Origin: an uncultured Clostridia bacterium
GTDB lineage: Bacteria; Bacillota; Clostridia; Oscillospirales; Acutalibacteraceae
Assembly: GCA_946539105.1 (NCBI GenBank)
Contig: CAMNHG010000011.1
Span: forward strand, 1-24,897
Length of the DNA stretch: 24,897 nucleotides
Reading direction: 5' to 3'
Shown here: piece by piece, positions 1-6,518 of the stretch
Numbering within the stretch: position 1 is the first letter of the stretch
How the letters are laid out: every line of letters starts with the position of its first letter
Program-made: the position numbers and the translations under genes
Notes under the pieces: model-generated
Database searches by the model: none
Seen by the model: the letters and a program-made list of their open reading frames with translations, nothing else
Told to the model about the DNA's origin: nothing

Positions 1-108
1 CCCTCCGTCATTTTCGGCAATTTCAAGACTTCGGTTTACTATGAAAAAGAGGACATAGAAAACGATGCAGAAAGTTGTGCAGAGCGAAATCAATCGCATA
101 TTTTTTGA
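1..108 (+). CDS. C-terminal end of an unknown protein (partial)
   Basis: Frame 1 is open from the window edge to a TGA at 106-108 and would give 35 residues ending ESCAERNQSHIF. It has no recognisable motif and its start lies outside the window. The next gene follows after 22 bases with its own ribosome site, which fits an upstream cotranscribed gene. An open frame this short could be chance, so confidence is low. Confidence 0.35.
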   Translation, partial: PSVIFGNFKTSVYYEKEDIENDAESCAERNQSHIF

Positions 109-372
109 TTTATAAGTAAAGGAGCAAAAAATGAATAAAGCCATTAAAACAGTGTTAGGCGGCGTTTTGTTTGTCGTTATATGGATTGGGCTATGGAATC
201 TGTTTGACTTCATATGGAAAACGTGGATAAACGGAAGCGGATACCAATTTTCCTCCTCATATCACATTTTATACCCGCTCGGCATTGGCGTTGTTATGTA
301 CTTGATTTTATTTGTGGTCAATACCGTAAGAAATAAAAACAAATAAAACTATAATAAACAATCGCATATTTT
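91..372. repeat. 14-bp direct repeat flanking the small membrane gene
   Basis: The sequence CAATCGCATATTTT occurs at 91-104 and again, identically and in the same orientation, at 359-372. The copies bracket the 71-codon gene at 131-346. The first copy overlaps the stop of the partial gene upstream; the second lies just before a terminator. It could be the footprint of an insertion or recombination event. It is AT-rich and short, so chance is possible. Confidence 0.5.
131..346 (+). CDS. Small two-helix membrane protein, unknown function
   Basis: This encodes 71 residues starting at ATG 131 behind a good ribosome site (AAAGGAG, 118-124). Two hydrophobic stretches, about residues 8-30 and 45-63, are joined by a short polar loop rich in Tyr, Ser and Trp, and the tail is basic (RNKNK). 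The shape is that of a small integral membrane protein with both ends probably cytoplasmic. I do not recognise a family. A strong intrinsic terminator follows at 382-418, and the gene is bracketed by a 14-bp direct repeat. The good ribosome site and terminator support it being real; no role can be assigned. Confidence 0.6.
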   Translation: MNKAIKTVLGGVLFVVIWIGLWNLFDFIWKTWINGSGYQFSSSYHILYPLGIGVVMYLILFVVNTVRNKNK

Positions 373-381
373 AATGAATTT

Positions 382-418
382 GACCTTGATGGATTAGTTT
401 TCATCAAGGTCTTTTTTT
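382..418 (+). terminator. Rho-independent terminator
   Basis: The arms GACCTTGATG (382-391) and CATCAAGGTC (402-411) form a perfect 10-bp stem with a 10-nt loop, followed by seven T residues. It ends transcription of the small membrane gene and insulates the acetyltransferase promoter downstream. Confidence 0.9.
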
Positions 419-428
419 GTTTGACGGA

Positions 429-457
429 TAGACAAAATCAGGCTGAACTGATATAAT
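429..457 (+). promoter_or_regulatory. Sigma-A-type promoter for the acetyltransferase
   Basis: A -35 TAGACA (429-434, 5 of 6 to consensus) and a perfect -10 TATAAT (452-457) are separated by 17 bases. The start codon at 494 is 36 bases past the -10, leaving a short leader. This implies the gene is transcribed on its own rather than from upstream. Confidence 0.75.
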
Positions 458-493
458 CATAGAAAGATAAATCGGATATTTAGGAGTAATCAA

Positions 494-1135
494 ATGAAAG
501 ACGGAAAAACACCAAATCCAAATGTCATTCACCCAATCAAGGGTTATGATAATGAAATCTATATCAAACCGACAATCAAAAATCCTAACATTATTGTCGG
601 TGACTTTTCCTATATCGCTGATTCGGATTTTGAAAGCCACGTTACTCACTTTTATGATTGGAATGGCGATAAGCTGATTATCGGCAAGTTTTGTCAGATT
701 GCTTCGGGTGTTGAATTTGTTATGAACGGAGCGAATCATCAGATAAATGCTGTTTCAACCTTTCCGTTCTATACACTGGAAGGCTGGGATATGAAGCCGC
801 CTGCACAAGAAGATTTACCGTTGAAGGGTGATACCATTGTCGGAAATGATGTATGGATTGGTCAAAATGCAACTATTTTACCCGGCGTTCATATTGGCGA
901 CGGAGCGATTATCGGAGCAAATAGTGTTGTCGGCAGCGATGTAGATTCTTATACAATCGTTGCAGGAAATCCGGCAAAAACCTTGAAGAAACGCTTTGAT
1001 GACGAGCTGATTGAGCTTCTGCTTCGCTTCAAATGGTGGAATAAGAGTATAGACGAGATAAACGCATTGATTCCGCTTTTGACCTGTAGCAATTTGGAAA
1101 AAGTCAAGAAAGAAATAAATAAACGCTTATATTAA
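494..1135 (+). CDS. Vat/CatB-type antibiotic (xenobiotic) O-acetyltransferase
   Basis: This 213-residue protein belongs to the hexapeptide-repeat xenobiotic acetyltransferases, which move acetyl from acetyl-CoA to a drug hydroxyl (streptogramin A for Vat, chloramphenicol for CatB). The N-terminal PNPNVIHPIKG block, the MNGANHQ motif with the expected catalytic His82, the left-handed beta-helix repeats (IVGNDVWIGQNATILPG, then VHIGDGAIIGANSVV), the VAGNPAK motif and the C-terminal FKWWN helix all match the family, and the length is typical. It acts in the cytoplasm as a trimer in known members. By overall pattern it is closer to Vat than CatB, but many gut homologues are untested and may not confer resistance. 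It has its own promoter (429-457) and GGAG ribosome site (483-486). It sits next to a restriction system in AT-rich DNA, consistent with acquisition. Confidence 0.85.
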   Translation: MKDGKTPNPNVIHPIKGYDNEIYIKPTIKNPNIIVGDFSYIADSDFESHVTHFYDWNGDKLIIGKFCQIASGVEFVMNGANHQINAVSTFPFYTLEGWDMKPPAQEDLPLKGDTIVGNDVWIGQNATILPGVHIGDGAIIGANSVVGSDVDSYTIVAGNPAKTLKKRFDDELIELLLRFKWWNKSIDEINALIPLLTCSNLEKVKKEINKRLY

Positions 1136-1198
1136 AAAATCCTGACTTTAGTCATAGATATAATGAGTAGATTAATCCAAGCAAGATTATAAACTATG

Positions 1199-1227
1199 TT
1201 GAAAAGTCAACCCGGATATGGTATCAT
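1199..1227 (+). promoter_or_regulatory. Promoter for the restriction-modification operon
   Basis: A -35 TTGAAA (1199-1204) and -10 TATCAT (1222-1227) have a 17-base spacer, 45 bases before the methyltransferase start. No controller-protein gene or obvious C-box repeat is visible nearby, so expression timing probably relies on gene order (methyltransferase first) and translation coupling. Confidence 0.65.
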
Positions 1228-1272
1228 TATTTTGTTTAATAAACGATACAAACGAAATTATCAGAGGTTACT

Positions 1273-2301
1273 ATGGAACAACTTAATCTGTTTGATATAG
1301 TAAGCAATCAAGCGAAAAACAACTCAAACCGCAAGAAATCTAAATCCAAGTGGGATTCTTTCACTTTTATTGATTTATTTGCAGGTATCGGAGGCATTAG
1401 ACTCGGATTTGAATCTGTTGGAGGACATTGCATTTTTTCATCGGAAATTGACGAAGACGCCTGCAAAACTTATGAAGCTAATTTTGGAGAACATCCCTCG
1501 GGAGATATTACGAAAATAGACGCTTCTGACATACCCGATTTTGACATCCTGCTGGGGGGCTTCCCTTGTCAGGCATTTTCCATAATAGGTAAAAAAGAAG
1601 GATTTGCCAATGAGACCAGCGGTACATTGTTTTTTGATATAGAGAGGATACTTAAAGCGAAGAAGCCTCCTGCGTTTATGCTGGAGAATGTAAGGAATCT
1701 TCTGGCGCACGACAAAGGAAATACATTTAAGATTATGAAAACTCACCTTGAAGCTCTGGGATATCACGTATATGCAAAGGTATTGAATGCTTTGGATTAT
1801 GGTGTTCCTCAGAAGCGGGAAAGAGTAATAATCGCAGGATTTCTTGACGATGTTTTGTTTAAGTTTCCCGATCCGGTGCCGCCGGAAAACCGTAAGAGCT
1901 TAGAAGATATTTTGGAAAAAGATGTAGACAAAAAATACTATGTTCGCGATGCGATAAGAGAAAGCAGGCTTAAGAGAATAAAAGACAAAAATTATCCCAA
2001 GCCGTACATTTCTCACGAAAATATGGCAGGGACGATAACTCCGCACCCATATTCATCTGCGTTGAGAGCAGGAGCTTCAGCTAACTATATTCTGGTAAAT
2101 GATGAACGCAGACCAACAGAACGAGAGATGTTAAGGATACAAGGATTTCCGGATACTTACAAGATTGTTGTTCCATACACTAAGGTAAAACATCAGTGCG
2201 GTAATTCGGTTGCAATCCCTGTAATAAAGGCTGTTGCCAAAGAAATGTTAAAATCATTAAAAGAATATGAAAAGGAGCACCGGGATGCCAACGAAATATG
2301 A
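1273..2301 (+). CDS. C5-cytosine DNA methyltransferase (HaeII-type, predicted RGCGCY)
   Basis: A 342-residue DNA (cytosine-5) methyltransferase that protects host DNA from the neighbouring endonuclease, using S-adenosylmethionine. All core motifs are present in order: I (FIDLFAGIGG, 32-41, SAM binding), IV (GGFPCQAFS, catalytic Cys99), VI (ENVRNLL, 138-144), VIII (QKRERV, 180-185), IX (RPTEREMLRIQGFP, from 280) and X (QCGNSVAIPV, from 308). The target-recognition region between VIII and IX is short, about 90 residues, as in single-specificity enzymes. Before the fold there is a basic 28-residue extension beginning MEQLNLFD, whose QLNLF resembles the beta-clamp-binding pentapeptide. Its last 17 bases overlap the endonuclease gene. 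The RGCGCY specificity is inferred from the endonuclease family, not from the recognition domain itself. Confidence 0.95.
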   Translation: MEQLNLFDIVSNQAKNNSNRKKSKSKWDSFTFIDLFAGIGGIRLGFESVGGHCIFSSEIDEDACKTYEANFGEHPSGDITKIDASDIPDFDILLGGFPCQAFSIIGKKEGFANETSGTLFFDIERILKAKKPPAFMLENVRNLLAHDKGNTFKIMKTHLEALGYHVYAKVLNALDYGVPQKRERVIIAGFLDDVLFKFPDPVPPENRKSLEDILEKDVDKKYYVRDAIRESRLKRIKDKNYPKPYISHENMAGTITPHPYSSALRAGASANYILVNDERRPTEREMLRIQGFPDTYKIVVPYTKVKHQCGNSVAIPVIKAVAKEMLKSLKEYEKEHRDANEI

Positions 2302-3340
2302 AGCAAAGCAGGCATTAGATACCGTTATTAAAAAATCAAGGGTACACCTTTATAAACCGATACAAATTGCAGAAATTCTATATAGAATCAGAACCTGCGG
2401 TGACATTGATCCGTTAGTCCTTGAGGATTACAGAACAAAAAGCAAGCGATGGAGAGATGAAATCTGCCAGCCATTGCTCGGAAGGGTTTGCACAAGCAGT
2501 GCTCGATTCCAAGACGATTTATTTAACGACAATGCTGTTCCTCCGATAATGATAAATGAATTGAGCAAAGAAAACTTACGCACCGGAGGAGCCGTTGAAG
2601 CGTACATTTATCGACGCTTTACAAATAAACACAATCAGCTTTCCGATGCATTATCCTATTGTTTGCAAGCGACAAAAGAAACTTTTGATGTAAAACATTT
2701 TATTGATTCATTTTGGAACGAACCGGGCTTAAAGCGTAGTTTAGATAAGGTATATGAAATTGTCGTGTATGCTTTGTTTTCTACATTAGTTGAAGCCTTA
2801 AACCTAAAGGTAGAAATATCTGTTAGTGTTGAGCATTTTGATTTATTGAACGAATTTGAAGATTTCACAAAGAAAGTAATGTGTATCGACCATTCTAACC
2901 CTGTTTATATTCAAAACGCTAAAGTATATAGGGTTGGCGTTACCAATGCTGCTGATCGCGGTTTAGATATGTACTCTAATTGGGGACCTGCTATTCAGAT
3001 TAAACACCTCAGTTTAGATGTTACTTTAGCGGAAAACATAGTTAGCAGTGTTTCAAGTGACCGTATTGTTATTGTTTGTAAAGATGCGGAAAAAGATATA
3101 ATTCTTTCATTGCTTACTCAAATAGGCTGGAAAAGCCATATTCAGAGCATAGTGACGGAAAATAATTTAATATCTTGGTATGAAAAAGCCTTGCGCGGAA
3201 ATTACGCAAACTTAATCGGCAACAATCTGATAGGATGTTTATGCGAAGAAATTGCTCAAGAGTTTCCGTCTGTAGATGACACTCCGGATATATTGAAAAA
3301 CCGTCACTATGAAACTATCAGCGATCCTTTTTGGGTATAA
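2285..3340 (+). CDS. HaeII-family type II restriction endonuclease (predicted RGCGCY)
   Basis: This 351-residue protein matches my recollection of the HaeII restriction endonuclease family along its whole length, including blocks such as HLYKPIQIAEILYR, GRVCTSSARFQDDLF, GGAVEAYIYRRF, GLKRS and YEKALRG. HaeII cuts RGCGCY. A PD-(D/E)xK-like core is visible: Asp228 in RGLDMYSN, then Gln238-Ile-Lys240 (AIQIKHL), where Gln replaces the usual acidic residue. I chose ATG 2285 because AAAGGAG (2271-2277) lies 7 bases before it; an in-frame ATG at 2267 lies upstream of that site. It overlaps the methyltransferase by 17 bases, indicating one transcript and possible translational coupling. The frame is intact with no premature stop. 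The absence of RGCGCY from this window supports activity and specificity. Confidence 0.9.
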   Translation: MPTKYEAKQALDTVIKKSRVHLYKPIQIAEILYRIRTCGDIDPLVLEDYRTKSKRWRDEICQPLLGRVCTSSARFQDDLFNDNAVPPIMINELSKENLRTGGAVEAYIYRRFTNKHNQLSDALSYCLQATKETFDVKHFIDSFWNEPGLKRSLDKVYEIVVYALFSTLVEALNLKVEISVSVEHFDLLNEFEDFTKKVMCIDHSNPVYIQNAKVYRVGVTNAADRGLDMYSNWGPAIQIKHLSLDVTLAENIVSSVSSDRIVIVCKDAEKDIILSLLTQIGWKSHIQSIVTENNLISWYEKALRGNYANLIGNNLIGCLCEEIAQEFPSVDDTPDILKNRHYETISDPFWV

Positions 3341-3370
3341 TTAAGAATGCTAAACATAAAAGCTACTTGA

Positions 3371-3688
3371 TACAGGGGAATTTTTATAAAAGAAAAAACT
3401 TACGCTGAGCAGAAGAAAATTTTTATAAACAAATGGTTTGTTAACGCCAAAAGCAGCACTATCGGCGTTGATGTTTCGTCTTATCAGGCGAATATTGATA
3501 TGAACAAGCTCAAGGAGCAGGACGTAAAATTTATGTACATTAAGGCGACCGAGGGAAGTAATTCTCAGGACGAGAAATTCGCAGAAAATTGGGATAACGC
3601 TCAAAAGGCAGGGCTGTTGTCAGGAGCTTATCACTTCTTCTCTTACGACAGCGAGGGAAAAACTCAGGCGGAAAACTTTAAAAAATGA
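3371..3688 (+). pseudogene. Remnant of a GH25 lysozyme (start and C-terminal half lost)
   Basis: The open frame from 3371 to the TGA at 3686-3688 gives about 105 residues with no plausible start before the conserved region. It contains clear glycoside hydrolase family 25 (muramidase) hallmarks: IGVDVSSYQANID with the substrate-binding Asp, FMYIKATEGSNSQDEKF, and GAYHFFSYDSEGKTQAENF. An intact GH25 domain needs about 190 residues, so the second half with its catalytic Asp-x-Glu region is missing. The frame breaks in a run of six A (3680-3685), where removing one A would join it to the next open segment. The remnant begins 30 bases after the endonuclease gene without a promoter or ribosome site. 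It is a fragment of a cell-wall lytic enzyme, possibly left by a deletion. Confidence 0.75.
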
Positions 3689-4235
3689 AAGTTCTTCCAT
3701 CTGGTATAACAGCCCCGCTGTTGATTACCCCGCGCCGACAACTCTGCTTATGCTTGAGGGTAACGCAAAATATGTAGCGGGAGTTACGACCGTAAAGGAT
3801 TTGATAAAAGCCGGATGATGACTCGCCTGTTTATATCGCCGGAAAAAAAGCAAGCCGGTTGAGCTGAGATATAACAATAATAACGTCAATAAAAAATTGT
3901 TGATTTCCGCCGAAAACAATAAGAACACCGAGCAAAAAACCGCGGATTGTCTTGTCAGCAGATTGAATTTTTATCCCGGAACCGGCGAGATTTCATTCGA
4001 TTATCTGACGCTTAATAATTCTTCAACTCTAAACGATATGATCGAAGCTCTGGGCAAGCCGAACGGAACCAGAGGTTATCCTGCCGTAACGGTTCAAAAA
4101 TCGAGTAACGGCAAAACCAATTATTTATTTTACTATCACTACAAGGGCGATATAATGATAAAGGTTGATATGAATTACTTTTCCGGCGGCAAGCACACCT
4201 CTATGGAAAAGGTGACTGTATCCATAAACAGGTAA
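3684..4235 (+). pseudogene. Decayed gene of unknown function with compensating frameshifts
   Basis: Two segments of one frame (3684-3815 and about 3850-4235) read as a continuous protein if about 35 bases between them are shifted by one. The first includes LLMLEGNAKYVAGVTTVKDLIKAG, then two consecutive stops (3816-3821). In the alternate frame the bridge reads DDSPVYIAGKK, and a run of seven A (3843-3849) restores the original frame, which continues KPVELRYNNNNVNKK to the C-terminus. The last 112 residues are polar with no recognised motif except a predicted beta-rich tail. I read it as the C-terminal part of an exported or lipoprotein-like gene fused by deletion to the GH25 remnant. Because the shifts sit at or near A-runs, sequencing error is an alternative for those, but not for the missing start. 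Confidence 0.6.
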
Positions 4236-4292
4236 GAAAAAAGGTTATATTATCAGGCGATATAACGCAAATGCTTTAAAAGGAGAAAAACT

Positions 4293-6236
4293 ATGTTATT
4301 AAAATTCATAACTAAGCACAAATTTATCTCCTCGCTTGTTTTGTGTTTACTGTTTTTTATAATTTATCTGCCGCTCAATCAATTTCATATCTATACAGGC
4401 GGCGACGATGACATAATCTGCAGTTTAATAACAAACGGCGAAGTGTCTATTGGGTTTGTAGGATATTTCTACGCATGGGTCGTTTCAATTATTCAGCCTG
4501 TTTTTCCGCATTTAAGTTTCTATTATATTATTCAGGATGTTATTTGCTTTGTTTCATTGGCAATAATCAACTACATATTTCTGTGCAGGCTTTCAGTCAA
4601 AAAAGGTTTGTTTTATTCCGTGATATTCGATATAGTTTTCTTTTCGTTCTATATTATCGTAATTCAGTTCACTCAAACCTCCGCTGTTGCGTGTACCGCC
4701 GGGCTTGCCTTAATACTCTGCGGTTGTTTGTACGAAAAAAGAAAACGAATAAAACTAATTCAGATTATCGGCGGAGCATTTTTGCTTTTAACCGGCTCGC
4801 AGATAAGGTATAATCCCTTTCTTTCGCTTTGCCTGGTTACTGCCGCATTAGGCTTAGGCGTTTTTCTCTCTACGTTTTTAAAAAAGAAAAGGAATCTTAA
4901 TCTTAAAAAAGCATTTACTGATACAGTCAAAAAATGCGCAAAAACCGTGGCTGTTCTGGTTGTTGCCGTGGCGGTAATATTCGGCGTCAACAAAGTTTCG
5001 GACGCAATAAAAAACGCATCTCCCGGTTATCAGGATTTTTCTGAATATAATAACGAGCTTTCGAGAGTTAACGACTACAGAATAGCGAACTTTTTTGCCA
5101 ACAAGGATTTTTACCGTTCAATCGGCATAGAATCCTTCGCTGAAACCAACGTTCTCAAAAGATGGTGCGTTGATGATGATTTTTTCACAACAGAAAAGCT
5201 CAAAATGATTGCCGATTATTCTGAAATTCACGCAGGCGACGGAATAGGAAGCAGAAGTTCGTTTCACGCTCTGTTTACGATTATCGGAAACGGAATACAG
5301 GAAAGAGTAAAAAGCGGAGTTATTATTATTGATGCCGTAATTTTTGTTGTGATATTTCTGCTTTTGTCAAGTCTATGGCTTTTGGCAAGAAAAAAGTTCA
5401 AAATATTCTTTCCGCCTATCGCATTTGCCGCCATTTGGGGGGTATTGTTTGCCGCCACAGGCGGCCCATTCGGCGGTCCTAACAAATGTAATCTGTTGCT
5501 TTTGCCGGCTTGTGTGTTTACTGTTGTAACCGCTGTATTGTATAACCGGTACCAACAGATTATCAATCTGTGCATAACGCTTATGTCGGTTATGTTATAT
5601 ATCTATCTCGCGATTTCGCGAATCCATTTCAATGCGGCTTTGTGCATATATCTTCCCGCGTACGTATTTATGATTATGAGCTTGGATAAAAACAATCTCA
5701 GAAAATATAATTTCAAAAAGCATCCTAAAATCCTAAAAAATATAATTGCTGTTGTGCTGGTTACAGCATCAACATTAACAGCAGCGATGATGTTCATAAA
5801 TTACTCATATGTAGAGTATCCCGAGGACTATAAGCAGGTAAAAGAGTATATGGAGACACATCCCGATAACCTGTTTTTGCTGGACGGAAAATTTATGGAT
5901 GACAACAACTTCAATGTTTTTGTTAAACAAAACTCGCCGGATAATACAATATCCTTCGGCGTGTGGGACAAGCATTCCCGAACAAATAAGGAGTCGATGG
6001 AAAAGAACGGTATTGAGCACCTCTTCCCCGATTCGATTGACAGCAATATGGTAGTTGTGTTATTTAATTACACAAAGGATCCGGATTACACAGCAGTTAT
6101 GGTGAGCAATATGCAAATTCATTACAACACCCATTACGCTCCCGACGGAAAATACATTGAATTTGAAAAAGTGGAGAGCTTTCCTCATTATGAAATGTAT
6201 AAAATAGTGACTCATAATATAGAGAAAGCCGGATAA
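4293..6236 (+). CDS. Multi-pass membrane protein, putative GT-C-type glycosyltransferase
   Basis: A 647-residue integral membrane protein starting at ATG 4293 with a strong AAAAGGAG site (4278-4285). A first helix (about 13-32) is followed at once by the acidic loop YTGGDDDIIC, then many more hydrophobic segments to about residue 505, and a soluble C-terminal region of about 140 residues rich in Tyr, Asp and His. An acidic motif in the first outside loop of a large polytopic protein is the layout of GT-C glycosyltransferases that use polyprenyl-phosphate sugars, such as GtrII-like and PMT-like enzymes. That function is inference; I cannot match it to a named family. It stands alone, after pseudogenes and before a terminator (6285-6314), and has AT-rich composition like the restriction block. 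It could modify a cell-envelope glycan. Confidence 0.6.
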   Translation: MLLKFITKHKFISSLVLCLLFFIIYLPLNQFHIYTGGDDDIICSLITNGEVSIGFVGYFYAWVVSIIQPVFPHLSFYYIIQDVICFVSLAIINYIFLCRLSVKKGLFYSVIFDIVFFSFYIIVIQFTQTSAVACTAGLALILCGCLYEKRKRIKLIQIIGGAFLLLTGSQIRYNPFLSLCLVTAALGLGVFLSTFLKKKRNLNLKKAFTDTVKKCAKTVAVLVVAVAVIFGVNKVSDAIKNASPGYQDFSEYNNELSRVNDYRIANFFANKDFYRSIGIESFAETNVLKRWCVDDDFFTTEKLKMIADYSEIHAGDGIGSRSSFHALFTIIGNGIQERVKSGVIIIDAVIFVVIFLLLSSLWLLARKKFKIFFPPIAFAAIWGVLFAATGGPFGGPNKCNLLLLPACVFTVVTAVLYNRYQQIINLCITLMSVMLYIYLAISRIHFNAALCIYLPAYVFMIMSLDKNNLRKYNFKKHPKILKNIIAVVLVTASTLTAAMMFINYSYVEYPEDYKQVKEYMETHPDNLFLLDGKFMDDNNFNVFVKQNSPDNTISFGVWDKHSRTNKESMEKNGIEHLFPDSIDSNMVVVLFNYTKDPDYTAVMVSNMQIHYNTHYAPDGKYIEFEKVESFPHYEMYKIVTHNIEKAG

Positions 6237-6284
6237 TCCGATAACCGCCTTTCTGCGTTTTACAAATTATAAAAACTAAAACTT

Positions 6285-6314
6285 CAGGCAGCCAAGTGCT
6301 GCCTGTGTTTTTTT
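6285..6314 (+). terminator. Rho-independent terminator
   Basis: CAGGCAGC (6285-6292) and GCTGCCTG (6298-6305) form a perfect 8-bp GC-rich stem with a 5-nt loop, followed by TG and seven T residues. It closes the 647-residue membrane protein gene. Confidence 0.88.
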
Positions 6315-6392
6315 GCCGGGAGTATTTTTCTGCCGGCAGGATAATTAAGTCCCGTAAACCCCCTTAATTCGACAAAAATTTACATACTGTAA

Positions 6393-6421
6393 TTGATTTT
6401 TGCGGTCAGGCGTGTTATTAT
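6393..6421 (+). promoter_or_regulatory. Promoter for the HdeD-like/zinc-ribbon pair
   Basis: A -35 TTGATT (6393-6398) and -10 TATTAT (6416-6421) have a 17-base spacer. The start codon is nearly 100 bases downstream, so the transcript would carry a leader containing the nested hairpin at 6442-6484. Confidence 0.6.
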
Positions 6422-6441
6422 AAATTTATACGGTAAATGAC

Positions 6442-6484
6442 TTTCGCAATCGCTATATCCTACGGGTGTAGGTCTTATGCGAAA
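6442..6484 (+). other. Nested hairpin in the 5' leader
   Basis: An outer stem, TTTCGCA (6442-6448) with TGCGAAA (6478-6484), encloses an inner hairpin CCTAC (6459-6463) with GTAGG (6468-6472) and a GGGT loop. It lies between the promoter and the ribosome site at about 6506-6512 and lacks a T-run, so it is not a terminator. It may be a structured leader, an RNA-stability element or a protein-binding site. No known riboswitch fold is recognised. Confidence 0.4.
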
Positions 6485-6518
6485 ACTTAAAAACGCGAAA
6501 TAATTAAAGGAGAAAAAA

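Noticed and set aside
421..457. TTGACG at 421-426 as -35 for the acetyltransferase gene
   Set aside because: It would be 25 bases from the -10; TAGACA at 429-434 gives the correct 17-base spacing.
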